From Acidobacteriota bacterium (GTDB lineage: Bacteria; Acidobacteriota; JAAYUB01): a stretch of 64,000 nucleotides of DNA. The notes below the pieces were generated by a model that was not told where the DNA came from, made no database searches, and saw nothing but the letters and a program-made list of their open reading frames with translations. Within the stretch, counting starts at the first letter, position 1, and every line of letters starts with the position of its first letter. Positions 53,086 to 62,183 of the stretch are shown one piece after another. The stretch covers positions 1 through 64,000 of the forward strand of contig JAKQOW010000011.1 in assembly GCA_029565065.1 (NCBI GenBank), in the 5' to 3' direction. The translations under genes and the position numbers were made by a program.

Positions 53086-55008
53086 TCACACACTCGCGCC
53101 GATCTGACGGCTGGGCGGTTCCGGCGGCGGCGGCGCCGGAGCTTTTTCCGGCTTGGCGGGCGGTGCCGGTGGTGCCGGAGAGGCGGGCGGCGCCGGCGGA
53201 GCGGCTGCGGCCGCCTTTTTCGGGGGGGCCGGCGGTTTGGGCGGTGCCGGCGGTTTGGGCGGCGCCGGTGGCTCGGGCGGTTCGGTGTCTCGGTCGAGGT
53301 CCAGGTCGATATCGATATCGAGATCATCGAGGCCGCTCAGCAACTCATCCATGTCTCCGACCAGGTCGTCCATGTCGCGGGTCCAATGGTCCATGTGTTG
53401 GCGGTAAGCTTCCACTTCGATCCGGGCCAGCTCCCGAGCCGTTTTCCGGATCTCCTCGATCAGGGGCTGCAACTCGGCCGTGAAATCGGCTTTCACCGTC
53501 CGGGCGGCGGCGCGCAGTTCCTCGCGGGACTGGCGGACGCGCTCCGCGACAGCCCGCCGGGCTTCCGTGGAGTCTCCCGCCTCGCGCAGCTCCGTTTCCA
53601 ACTGGGCCTGCAGATGCTCCATCTTGGCCTGGAGCGCCTCGTTGATCTGTTGGCCGGCCGCATCGATCTTCTGCTCCAGGAACTGCAGCTTCTTCTCGAG
53701 CTGCTCCCGGCGCGCTTCGAGCTCCTGGCACTTCTTCTCGGCGGCGGCCTGCTCCGCTTTCAGGCGCGCCTCGTCCCTGGCGGCCGGCGCCGATTGCGGT
53801 TGGTCGGCCGTCATTGCCGCGTCAGGCTGGGCATCGGGTGGCGTTGCGACGAGGTCGGCGCACACCACTGCCGGCAGGGTGGGGATGTCCGGTTCCGCGA
53901 TCTGCAGAAAACTCAATTCGCGGGCGAACAACAAGGCCGTCAGCCCCAGCAGCGCGATGGCGCCCACGAGCAGCCACCGGCTGGGGCGAGGATTATGATT
54001 GCGCTTTTTATCGAGTAACATTTCAATTCTCCTCCTGAGGATTTGGCGGGTGTGCACCGCGCCGGGCGAGGGCATGGCGGCGCCGGCGCCGGCGGCCAGC
54101 TCCAAAACCCGGGACAGGCACAGAATATACGAACGGCGGCGGCCGGTGGCGGAGACCACCCAGTCGTCACAGGCGATCTCGCGCTCTTCGGAGAGACGAC
54201 GACCGATCCAGCGCACCGCCGGTTGGCAGAAAAAGAGGGCCATCACCACCTGCTGCAGCAGGTTAGCCCAGTCGTCCCATCGACGCAGGTGAGCGGCCTC
54301 GTGCAGCACCACCTGGCGGAACTCTTCAGGCGTGAGGCGGCTGACCATTGTTTCGGGGAAAAGGATGAGTGGACGCAGGAACCCGGCGACGGTGGGGATG
54401 GTGATTCCGGGTGCCACCGCCAGGCGAAAATTCCGTTGAAATGCGCTCCGGCGCAGCGCCAGCTCGTCCGCCAACCGAGGCTCCGGGTCGATGAGCCGGG
54501 CCCGGCAGCGGAAGCGCTGCAACCGCAGCCAATGGAATCCGAGGCGCACCAGGCCCCCGGCGGCACCGACGGCCCAAACCAGCATCAGCATCAGAGTCCA
54601 GCCGCCACCGGGGACCACCAGCGGCGCCCAGCGCCCTGAGTCCGGTGCCGTCTCAGCGACAGGCGGCCGCACCCGCGGCGGTCGTGGCGGAGCCGGGAGC
54701 AGACCTGGCAGCCGAGCGGTGGCGGACATCGTGTCCGGGAGGTCCACCGTGGGTTCAACCCGTGCCGGTGCGGGCGGATCCCAGAAGGCGGGGGGCTGTG
54801 AGGAAAGGACCATGAAGCCGAGAGTCAATCCCACGATCGCCGCCAGCGCCACCCACCACACCGCGTAACGGGTGCCGGCGCTCAATCGTCGCCCGAACCC
54901 AAGAATCACGGCCACCCCCAGGGTCAGGAGCAGGCCGGCGATCAGGCCGTTGATCCAGCCGGCGGCCGCATGGCGGGTCAGCGACTCCAGGACGAAGACG
55001 GGGTCCAT
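53086..55008 (-). CDS. BlaR1/MecR1-like M56 membrane metalloprotease
   Basis: A 640-residue protein with membrane helices at about 20-38, 48-68, 136-156 and 345-362. The M56 zinc site is H236-E-A-A-H240 with Glu277 in EREIACDDW. The C-terminus lacks a penicillin-binding sensor. It is instead a long coiled coil (about 410-545), an acidic stretch (MDDLVGDMDELLSGLDDLDIDIDLDLDRD) and a Pro/Ala/Lys-rich tail. BlaR1-type proteins cleave or inactivate their BlaI repressor after sensing a signal. It overlaps the blaI-like gene upstream (TGATG). The signal here is probably not a beta-lactam. Confidence 0.88.
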   Translation of the reverse strand: MDPVFVLESLTRHAAAGWINGLIAGLLLTLGVAVILGFGRRLSAGTRYAVWWVALAAIVGLTLGFMVLSSQPPAFWDPPAPARVEPTVDLPDTMSATARLPGLLPAPPRPPRVRPPVAETAPDSGRWAPLVVPGGGWTLMLMLVWAVGAAGGLVRLGFHWLRLQRFRCRARLIDPEPRLADELALRRSAFQRNFRLAVAPGITIPTVAGFLRPLILFPETMVSRLTPEEFRQVVLHEAAHLRRWDDWANLLQQVVMALFFCQPAVRWIGRRLSEEREIACDDWVVSATGRRRSYILCLSRVLELAAGAGAAMPSPGAVHTRQILRRRIEMLLDKKRNHNPRPSRWLLVGAIALLGLTALLFARELSFLQIAEPDIPTLPAVVCADLVATPPDAQPDAAMTADQPQSAPAARDEARLKAEQAAAEKKCQELEARREQLEKKLQFLEQKIDAAGQQINEALQAKMEHLQAQLETELREAGDSTEARRAVAERVRQSREELRAAARTVKADFTAELQPLIEEIRKTARELARIEVEAYRQHMDHWTRDMDDLVGDMDELLSGLDDLDIDIDLDLDRDTEPPEPPAPPKPPAPPKPPAPPKKAAAAAPPAPPASPAPPAPPAKPEKAPAPPPPEPPSRQIGASV

Positions 55009-55397
55009 CAGGATTCCTCTCCCTCGGTCTGATCGATCAGCTCGCGGATCCGGGTCAACTCGTCGCCGGTCAGCGATTCCTGCTCCAGCAAGTTCTGCAC
55101 CAGCAGCTCCGGCGAGCCGTCGAAAAACCGGCTGACCACATGGTGCAGGGCGCGGCGGCGCGCGTCGGTCCGCTCGGTGGCCGGGTGGTACAGGTGCGCG
55201 CGTCCCTGCTTGGTGTGACGGACGTACCCCTTCTCCTCCAGAATCCGGAGGAAGGTCAGGACGGTGTTGTACGCCCAGCCACGTTCGGCGCTCAGGGCGG
55301 CCACCACGTCGCCCACGGTCGCGGCGCGGCGCTCCCAGAGCACGTCCATGATTTTCAGTTCGGCGTCGGTGAGAGTGGGAGATTTCTTGCGGGCCAT
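55008..55397 (-). CDS. BlaI/MecI/CopY-family repressor
   Basis: A 129-residue winged-helix repressor. LTDAELKIMDVLWERRAATVGDVVAAL, WAYNTVLTFLRILEEKGYVRHTKQGRAHLYHP and the helical dimerisation tail (HHVVSRFFDGSPELLVQNLLEQESLTGDELTRIRELI) are typical. BlaI proteins are released from DNA when cleaved by their M56 partner. The partner gene overlaps its stop. Its own promoter is flanked by two near-identical 19-bp sequences, presumably its operators. Confidence 0.93.
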   Translation of the reverse strand: MARKKSPTLTDAELKIMDVLWERRAATVGDVVAALSAERGWAYNTVLTFLRILEEKGYVRHTKQGRAHLYHPATERTDARRRALHHVVSRFFDGSPELLVQNLLEQESLTGDELTRIRELIDQTEGEES

Positions 55398-55413
55398 GGA
55401 ATTTACATCCTTA

Positions 55414-55486
55414 CAACTAATTCTTTAATATTTTAATTCCGATTATCGGTCTTGTGGTTTGAGCTGTCAACTAATTTCTTAATATT
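55414..55486 (-). promoter_or_regulatory. Promoter of the BlaI/M56 pair flanked by two direct-repeat operators
   Basis: On the minus strand, TTGACA (55465-55470), 17 bp, GATAAT (55442-55447), start site near 55435. The 19-mer AATATTAARRAATTAGTTG occurs at 55468-55486, overlapping the -35, and at 55414-55432, about +3 to +21. The copies match at 17 of 19 positions. The layout is that of an autoregulated repressor. Confidence 0.75.
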
Positions 55487-55514
55487 AATACGCGGACTGC
55501 ATGGTCCAGGTTGC

Positions 55515-55562
55515 AAAAAAATCGACGCTGTCGAAAAGAGCCGCGCGCCTTGCGGCGCGCGG
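55515..55562 (-). terminator. Tandem intrinsic terminators of the RND operon
   Basis: First hairpin: arms CCGCGCGCC (55541-55549) and GGCGCGCGG (55554-55562), whose minus-strand loop is a GCAA tetraloop, followed by CTCTTTTC. Second: arms TCGAC (55522-55526) and GTCGA (55530-55534), followed on the minus strand by seven Ts (55515-55521). Located 30 bp after the RND stop codon. Confidence 0.85.
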
Positions 55563-55591
55563 GATCAATCGGTCATGCCAGAATCGGAAGA

Positions 55592-58500
55592 TCAGATCGC
55601 CTGCTCGGGGGCTGTTGTCGCCGGCGGCACGGCCGGCACCGTCGGGGCCGGACGGGTTCGGATCCACAGGCGGCGCGCCCCCAGGGCGAAGTCGTCAATG
55701 AGCGAATAGACGGTGGGCAGCACGAGCAGGGTCAGGATGGTGGATGCGATGAGTCCGCCCATCACCGTCCGGGCCATGGGAAAGTACCGGGCGTTGAAGA
55801 CGCTGGTGGTGCCGAACGCCAGCGGCAGCAGGCCCACCACGGTGGTGCCGGCGGTCATGAGGATGGGGCGGAGCCGCTCCAGGCATCCCTCCCGGATCGC
55901 CTGGGCGCGGGGCAGCCCGGCGCGCCGGTAGTTGTTCACGTGGTCGATGAGGACGATGCCGTTGTTCACCACGACACCGATGAGGATGAGCAAACCGATC
56001 TGGGCCATGAAGTTGAAGGGGGTGTGGGTGATCCACAGGAAGACCGCCACGCCGACGAATGCGAACGGCAGCGAGAACATGATGGAGAACGGATGGGCCA
56101 GGCTCTCGAAGAGCGAGGCCATGACGAAATAGACCATGAACAGGGCCAGCAGCATGTCGAAGAGGAATTCCTGGTTGCCCTGATCCTGCTCCGCCACCCA
56201 GCGGTCGAAGCTCCAGGTGTAACCCATAGGCAGCGAGATGCTGTTCATGATGTCGGTGACCAGCCGGCGACTCTCGTCGCGGTTTTCCAGGCCGCAGATC
56301 ACCCCGATATAGGCGCGCGTGCGACGGTCCTCCCGCTCGATGGACTGGGCGGTCTTGACGATATTGAGGTCGGCCACGTGCGACAGGAGAATGTCCCCGC
56401 CCTCGGCGTTGCCGCCCACGATCACGCTTTTGAGATCCTCGATGTTTTCGCGGTCCTCCTCCCGCAGCTTGACCCAGATTTCCACCTCGCCATCACTGGA
56501 GTGGAAGCCCCGGATTTCACGCCCGCGGAGCACGATGCCCAGCACCTGCCCGACGGATTGGGCGCTGATTCCGTATTTGCCCGCGCGCTCCCGGTCGAGC
56601 CGGATCTGTACCTCTTCCAGTCCGCGTTCCTGGGCGGTGTGCACTTCCTTGACCGCCGGAGTGGCGCGGAACCGGCGTTTGGCCTCCAGAACCAGCTCGT
56701 TGAGCGTCTGGGTATCGTCGCCGTAGAGATTCACGCCCACCCAGTTGGCGGTGTCCACGCCGCGCATCCGCCCCAGGCTGATCCGGGCGCCCGGGATGAC
56801 CGGCAGTTTTTCACCGATCTGATCGCGGATCTTGGAGGCTTCGCCGGCCACCAGGCGGGCCTGGTCGAAGTAAACCTGGGTGAAGGCGCTGCCGTTGTTG
56901 TAGAAGCTGTACACATCCTTGATTTTCCAGAGCGCCTTGTTGTGAAACAGGTAAGACTCGACCGGGTTGACATAGGTTTGTTCGATGACGGCGTAGTGGT
57001 AGTTCTCGGTGAACTCGTACTGGATCCTCAGGTCGCGCATCTCCTGGGCTTCGGGTGTGTTGTCCGGCAGCATCTGGAAGGGGACGGCCGCCAGCACGAC
57101 GATCGCCAGAATGCTCAAGGTTGTGAGGGCGCGGTGGCGCATCGTCCAGTCGAGGGCGCGGCCGTAACTCCGCGCCAGCGCGGTCCGGGTGGATTCGACC
57201 TTGGGCGGACGGATCTTGATGAAACGGGCCATGGCGAGCGGGATGAAGGCCAGCGAAACGAACAGGGAACAGCACAGGGCGATGATGATGGAGATGCCCA
57301 CCTCCGACAGCCAGGTGGAGAACTCGCTCTTCCGACCGAAGATGAGGGGGACGAAGATGATGATCGAAGTCATCGTCGAGGCCACGACCGCCATGACCAC
57401 TTCCCGGGTGCCCACCCGGGCCGCCTCCAGCCGGTTCTTGCCTTTCTCGATGTGGCGGAAGATCGATTCCAGGGCCACGACGGCGTTGTCCACCAGCATG
57501 CCGGCGGAAAGCATCAGCCCCATCATGGACAGCACGTTGAGCGTCCCGCCCGACAGGTAGAGAATGCCCACTGCGGAGATGATGGAGAATGGGATGGCGA
57601 AGCCCACCACCAGCGTGGCGCCGATCCGGCGCAGGAACAGGAACAGGACGCCGACGGCGAGGAGCGAGCCGTAGAAACCCGACTCCAGCAGGCCGCTGAG
57701 CGCCTTGGTGATCTCCTCGGCGGAGTCGTGCCAGATCAGGAGCTGGATCCCCTCGAGGGCGGGATCCTGATTGATCTCGTCGATCTTCGCACGAATCGCC
57801 CGGACGGTCTCGACGATGTTGGCGTCGGACGCCTTGAGGATCGTGACGGCGATGGCGTAGTCGCCGTTGAGGTGGCGGCCATAGTCGAGCAGGGGCTCGG
57901 AATAATTGATGTCGGCGACGTCGCGGAGCAGCAGGCCGCGGTCATTGACCGGGAAGTTGCGGATGGTCTCGAGGTCGGCCAGGGCGTTCTGGGCCAGCAC
58001 GCCGAAGCGGTGGGCCCCGTCGCGCACCCGGCCCAGGGAGACATTGAGATTGGCGCTGTCCAGCCGGCGGAACAGCCGGCCCACGTCAACGCGGTACTTC
58101 TTGATATCGGCCATGCGGAGGTAGATCGAAATCTCCCGCTTGGACACCCCGCCGATCTCGACGTCGGCGACGCCCTGGATCCGCTCCAGGGGCTTCTTGA
58201 TCTTGTGCTCGAGAAAGTCGTAGCTGCCGCGGAGATCGCGTCCCGACGAGATGCGCCCCTCGATGATGGGAATGTCGCTGGAGCGGAAGTTGCGGACGAA
58301 GATGTCGTCCACGTCGTCGGGCAGGTCGACGCGGGCCTGCTCCGCCTTCTCGCGGATCTCGGCGCGGATCACGTCGATGTCCAGGCCCCAGTCGAACTCA
58401 AGGTTGATGTAGCTGCCGTCGGACTGGGAGGTGGCGTTCATCGTCTTGAGGTGCGCCACCGTGGCCAGGGCTTCCTCGAGGGGCTTGGTGATGGTCCGCT

Positions 58501-58678
58501 CCACCTGTTCCGGCGACGCGTTGGGGTAGGGGACGAAGACTTCCACCTGGGGGAAATCGATCTCGGGGAGCAGGATCATGGGGATCTTGACGATGGAGAT
58601 GCCGCCGAGCACGAGGAAGCAGAGCATGAACATGCAGACGGTCACGGGCGACTTGATGGAGAAGTCGGACAGGTTCAT
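55592..58678 (-). CDS. RND-family efflux permease (second of pair)
   Basis: A 1028-residue inner-membrane transporter of the AcrB/HAE1 group. It has an N-terminal helix, a large periplasmic loop, six helices, a second large loop and five or six more helices. The TM4 relay region reads GMLVDNAVVALESI, with D-N where AcrB has D-D. Other markers are LPEIDFPQVEVFVPYPNASPEQVERTITKPLEEAL and GIVVNNGIVLIDHVNNYRRAG. It lies 9 bp after the first permease and is the last gene of the operon before a tandem terminator. Substrates unknown. Confidence 0.93.
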   Translation of the reverse strand: MNLSDFSIKSPVTVCMFMLCFLVLGGISIVKIPMILLPEIDFPQVEVFVPYPNASPEQVERTITKPLEEALATVAHLKTMNATSQSDGSYINLEFDWGLDIDVIRAEIREKAEQARVDLPDDVDDIFVRNFRSSDIPIIEGRISSGRDLRGSYDFLEHKIKKPLERIQGVADVEIGGVSKREISIYLRMADIKKYRVDVGRLFRRLDSANLNVSLGRVRDGAHRFGVLAQNALADLETIRNFPVNDRGLLLRDVADINYSEPLLDYGRHLNGDYAIAVTILKASDANIVETVRAIRAKIDEINQDPALEGIQLLIWHDSAEEITKALSGLLESGFYGSLLAVGVLFLFLRRIGATLVVGFAIPFSIISAVGILYLSGGTLNVLSMMGLMLSAGMLVDNAVVALESIFRHIEKGKNRLEAARVGTREVVMAVVASTMTSIIIFVPLIFGRKSEFSTWLSEVGISIIIALCCSLFVSLAFIPLAMARFIKIRPPKVESTRTALARSYGRALDWTMRHRALTTLSILAIVVLAAVPFQMLPDNTPEAQEMRDLRIQYEFTENYHYAVIEQTYVNPVESYLFHNKALWKIKDVYSFYNNGSAFTQVYFDQARLVAGEASKIRDQIGEKLPVIPGARISLGRMRGVDTANWVGVNLYGDDTQTLNELVLEAKRRFRATPAVKEVHTAQERGLEEVQIRLDRERAGKYGISAQSVGQVLGIVLRGREIRGFHSSDGEVEIWVKLREEDRENIEDLKSVIVGGNAEGGDILLSHVADLNIVKTAQSIEREDRRTRAYIGVICGLENRDESRRLVTDIMNSISLPMGYTWSFDRWVAEQDQGNQEFLFDMLLALFMVYFVMASLFESLAHPFSIMFSLPFAFVGVAVFLWITHTPFNFMAQIGLLILIGVVVNNGIVLIDHVNNYRRAGLPRAQAIREGCLERLRPILMTAGTTVVGLLPLAFGTTSVFNARYFPMARTVMGGLIASTILTLLVLPTVYSLIDDFALGARRLWIRTRPAPTVPAVPPATTAPEQAI

Positions 58679-58687
58679 GGCCGCACC

Positions 58688-61600
58688 TCACTCGCAGGCT
58701 GACGGCTGGAGCCCGGCCAGCGGCTCGGGCTTCGCCGCGGCGGCCGCCTGGTCGGCGACGGTGATCCGCCGGTCCACGGCATCGTAGACCACCGGGATCA
58801 CGATCAGGGTAAGCAGCGTCGAAAACATCAGGCCGCTCATGACGGTGATGGCCATGGGAGCCCTGATTTCGGCGCCCTCGCCGAAGCCGAGCGACATGGG
58901 CAGCAGGCCCAACACCGTGGTCAGCGTCGTCATCAGGATCGGCCGGAGGCGAACCTGCCCGGCGGTCAACAGCGCTTCCCGCTTCGACAGGCCCTCGGCG
59001 CGGAGCTGGTTCGCGTAATCCACCAGCACGATGGCGTTGTTCACGACGATGCCCACCAGGATGATGATCCCGATGAAGACCATCACACTGATCGGGGTGG
59101 CGGTGAAGGCCAGACCCAGGATGGCGCCCACCGCGCCGAGTGGCACGGTGAACATGATGATGAACGGGTGGACCAGCGACTCAAACTGGGCGGCCATGAC
59201 CAGGTAGACCAGGAACGCGGCCAGCCCCAGAGCAAACAGCAGGCTGCGATAGGCGGTCTGGAGCTCCTCGTTCTGTCCGCTCAGGGCGACTGTGGCGTTG
59301 GCGGGCAGTTCCGGCGCCAGACGACGCAGCTCCCGGTTGATTTCCGCTGAAACGCTCCCGAGGTCACGGCCCGACAGATTGGCCGAAACCACTGCAGCCC
59401 GGGACGACTTGATGTGGTGGATCTCGTTCGGCCCGCGGGCCATGATGACCTCGGCCACTGCACCCAGCTTGACCGGAACGCCCAGCCCCACCGGAGCTGG
59501 CGCACCGGCTGCAGCGGCGGAGTTGATGACGAGCTCCTTCACCTGGGCCACGGTGGTGCGGTCAGACTCGTCCGCGCGCACCATGATGTCGATCTGCTTG
59601 TCCTGCTCCTTGAAACGGGTGGCCACGTCGCCGCGGATCTTGTTCCGGATGACACGGGCCACCTGGTTCTCGTCCAAGCCGAGCCGGGCCAGGCGCTCCC
59701 GGTCGAAAATCACGTGAATTTCCGGATTGCCCATTTCGGCGGTGGTCTTGATGTCGCCGAGTCCGGTGATCCCGCTCAGGATGCCCACGGTGCGCTGGGA
59801 GAGGGCCTGCAGCTGCTCCAGGTCGTAGGTCACGACTTCCACCTCGATCGGCCGCTTGAAGGTGAAATGGGCCGGCCGGCTGAACTTGTAGGAGACCTCG
59901 GGCAGGGTGTCCAACTCGCTGCGGACCCGATCGATACACCGCGTCTCGGCGGCCTTGTCCAGTCGATCCTTCATGACGATGTAGACGGCGGCGGTGTTTT
60001 CCTTCCGAACCTGGCGGGCGAACTGGTTTTCGTTGGAGCCGCCGATGCTGGAAAAGACGGTGGCCACATCCGGGTAGTGCTTGATTCGGCTCTCGACATC
60101 TTGCATGAGCCGGTCCGTGTGCTCGATGGAGGTCCCCTCCGGCAGCTGAATCTCAAAGGTGAACTCCCCCTGGGTCAGGGGCGGGATCAACTCCGTGCCG
60201 AGCGTGGTGTAAAGGCCGGCGGCGGCCAGCGTGACGACCAGCGCCAGGCTGATGACCGCAACCTTGTGGTCCAGCGCCAGTCGCAGCCAGTTCGGATAGG
60301 CCCGTTGCAGGGCGGTGAACGCCCGGTCAAAGGGCACCAGCACGGGCCGGATGGCCCGGCCGAACAGCCGGCCGATCCAGCCGATGATGCGGCGCATGTC
60401 GGCCATGACCACCTGGACGATGGAACCGAAGATGAAGCGGAACAAAGCCCGTATCCCGCGGGCGATCCAACGCCCCAGCCGCTGGAGAGGATGGAGCCAG
60501 CGCCGCCGGCTCAGGGGCCGCTCCGCGGCGGCGGCCGCGGTTGCCACCGCGGGGTCGCCGACGTACAGCTCCTCCGCCCGGCGGAAGCGCACCGCCATGA
60601 GCATGGGCAGCACGGTCAGAGCCACCACCAGCGACGCCAGCAGCGAATAGGTGATGGTGAGCGCCTGGTCCTTGAACAACTGGCCCGCAACCCCTTCCAC
60701 GAAGACCAGCGGCAGGAACACGGCCACCGTGGTCAGCGTGGAGGCGGTGACGGCCATGTTGACCTCTTTGGTGCCCTGGTAGACCGCCTCGGCCAGGGCC
60801 AGCCCCGACCGCTTGTGCCGGTCGATGGCTTCGAGCACGACGATGGAATTGTCCACCAGCATGCCGATCCCCAGGGCGATCCCGCCCAGCGACATGATGT
60901 TCAGCGTCAGGTCGGTCTGGTACATCAGGGCGAACGTGGCCATGATGGAGACGGGGATGGACAGACCGATCATCAGCGTGCTGCGCACATCCTTGAGGAA
61001 GAGGAACAGAATGACGGTGGCCAGCAGCCCGCCCATCCAGGCGTTGCTGCGCACCTCGCCGATGGCCTGCTCGATGAAGTCCGCCTGGTCGGCCACGATG
61101 GCGTAGCTCACGTCGGCCGGGATGATCTTGGCTTCCTTCAGCGAGCCCAGCCGGCGGGTCACGGCCCGGGAGACGGTGACGGTGTTGGCGTCGCCCTCCT
61201 TGTAGATCGCCACCTCGACGCTTTCGCGGCCGTCGAGCCGGGCGATCACCTCGCGGTCCTTGGCGCCGCGGACCACCTCGGCGATGTCCTCCAGGCGCAC
61301 CTGCCGGCCGCCCTCGTCGCGGATGATGATCCGGCGCATCTCCGCGAGCGATTTGAATTCGTTCAGGGTGCGGACCATGTAGCTCGATTCCTGGTCGTAC
61401 AGGGAGCCGGAGGCCATGTTCAGATTTTCGCGCTGGAGGATATCCGTGACCTGGGTGATGGGGATGTTCAGCTCGGCGAGCTTCTTCTCGTCGATGTTGA
61501 TCTGGATTTCTTCCTCGAGGCCGCCCGCCACCTTGATGGCGGCCACGCCGTCCATCGCCTCCAGGTTCTTCTTCAGCTCCTTCTCGGCGAAGAACCGGAG

Positions 61601-62047
61601 CACGCGCAGGTCGGACAAGCCCTGCAGCCGGACGCGCATGATGGGGTCGCGGGACGGATCGAACCGGAGAATCACGGATTTTTCGGCGTCACGCGGCAGC
61701 TCCACGAAGTCGAGCTTCTCCCGCACGTCCAGCACCGCCAGGTCCATGTCGGTGTCCCAGTTGAATTCCAGGACGACCTCGGACTGTCCCGGTCGCGAGA
61801 CCGAGCTGATCCGAGTGAGGCCGGAGACCACGCCGACGGCTTCCTCGACCGGCTGCGTGATGAGGCTCTCGATCTCCTCCGGCGCGGCGTCGGTGTACGC
61901 GGTGTCGATGGTCAGGGACGGGTAGGAGATGTCGGGCAGCAGGTTGAGCGCCAGGCGGTCGAGCGAGACGAGCCCGAAGAGGATCACCGCCACCACGAAC
62001 ATGGACACGGTGACGGGTCGGGAGATCGCGCCGCGGATATAGTTCAT
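58688..62047 (-). CDS. RND-family efflux permease (first of pair)
   Basis: A 1119-residue RND permease, about 90 residues longer than its neighbour. The extra length is an Arg/Ala-rich cytoplasmic insertion after the first membrane bundle (about residues 490-580, AATAAAAAERPLSRRRWLHPLQRLGRWIARGIRALFRFIFG). TM4 reads GMLVDNSIVVLEAI, and the C-terminal half has GIVVNNAIVLVDYANQLRAEG. It sits between the adaptor gene and the second permease. Two different permeases with one adaptor recall MdtABC, where MdtB and MdtC form one heterotrimer. Confidence 0.93.
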   Translation of the reverse strand: MNYIRGAISRPVTVSMFVVAVILFGLVSLDRLALNLLPDISYPSLTIDTAYTDAAPEEIESLITQPVEEAVGVVSGLTRISSVSRPGQSEVVLEFNWDTDMDLAVLDVREKLDFVELPRDAEKSVILRFDPSRDPIMRVRLQGLSDLRVLRFFAEKELKKNLEAMDGVAAIKVAGGLEEEIQINIDEKKLAELNIPITQVTDILQRENLNMASGSLYDQESSYMVRTLNEFKSLAEMRRIIIRDEGGRQVRLEDIAEVVRGAKDREVIARLDGRESVEVAIYKEGDANTVTVSRAVTRRLGSLKEAKIIPADVSYAIVADQADFIEQAIGEVRSNAWMGGLLATVILFLFLKDVRSTLMIGLSIPVSIMATFALMYQTDLTLNIMSLGGIALGIGMLVDNSIVVLEAIDRHKRSGLALAEAVYQGTKEVNMAVTASTLTTVAVFLPLVFVEGVAGQLFKDQALTITYSLLASLVVALTVLPMLMAVRFRRAEELYVGDPAVATAAAAAERPLSRRRWLHPLQRLGRWIARGIRALFRFIFGSIVQVVMADMRRIIGWIGRLFGRAIRPVLVPFDRAFTALQRAYPNWLRLALDHKVAVISLALVVTLAAAGLYTTLGTELIPPLTQGEFTFEIQLPEGTSIEHTDRLMQDVESRIKHYPDVATVFSSIGGSNENQFARQVRKENTAAVYIVMKDRLDKAAETRCIDRVRSELDTLPEVSYKFSRPAHFTFKRPIEVEVVTYDLEQLQALSQRTVGILSGITGLGDIKTTAEMGNPEIHVIFDRERLARLGLDENQVARVIRNKIRGDVATRFKEQDKQIDIMVRADESDRTTVAQVKELVINSAAAAGAPAPVGLGVPVKLGAVAEVIMARGPNEIHHIKSSRAAVVSANLSGRDLGSVSAEINRELRRLAPELPANATVALSGQNEELQTAYRSLLFALGLAAFLVYLVMAAQFESLVHPFIIMFTVPLGAVGAILGLAFTATPISVMVFIGIIILVGIVVNNAIVLVDYANQLRAEGLSKREALLTAGQVRLRPILMTTLTTVLGLLPMSLGFGEGAEIRAPMAITVMSGLMFSTLLTLIVIPVVYDAVDRRITVADQAAAAAKPEPLAGLQPSACE

Positions 62048-62183
62048 GAGAGCCTCCTGTTCGTGGGGTCAGGCAGCGCCGGGGATCGCCGGTTCGGAGA
62101 CGGACTCCAGGCGGGTCCGGCGTGGGTCGTTGCCGAAACGTTCGCCGGGCGGGCGCGGCGGCGCCCACCTCGGGCGGATCCGC

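Noticed and set aside
53086..55397. Beta-lactamase induction locus
   Set aside because: The M56 protein has no penicillin-binding sensor and no beta-lactamase or PBP gene is adjacent.
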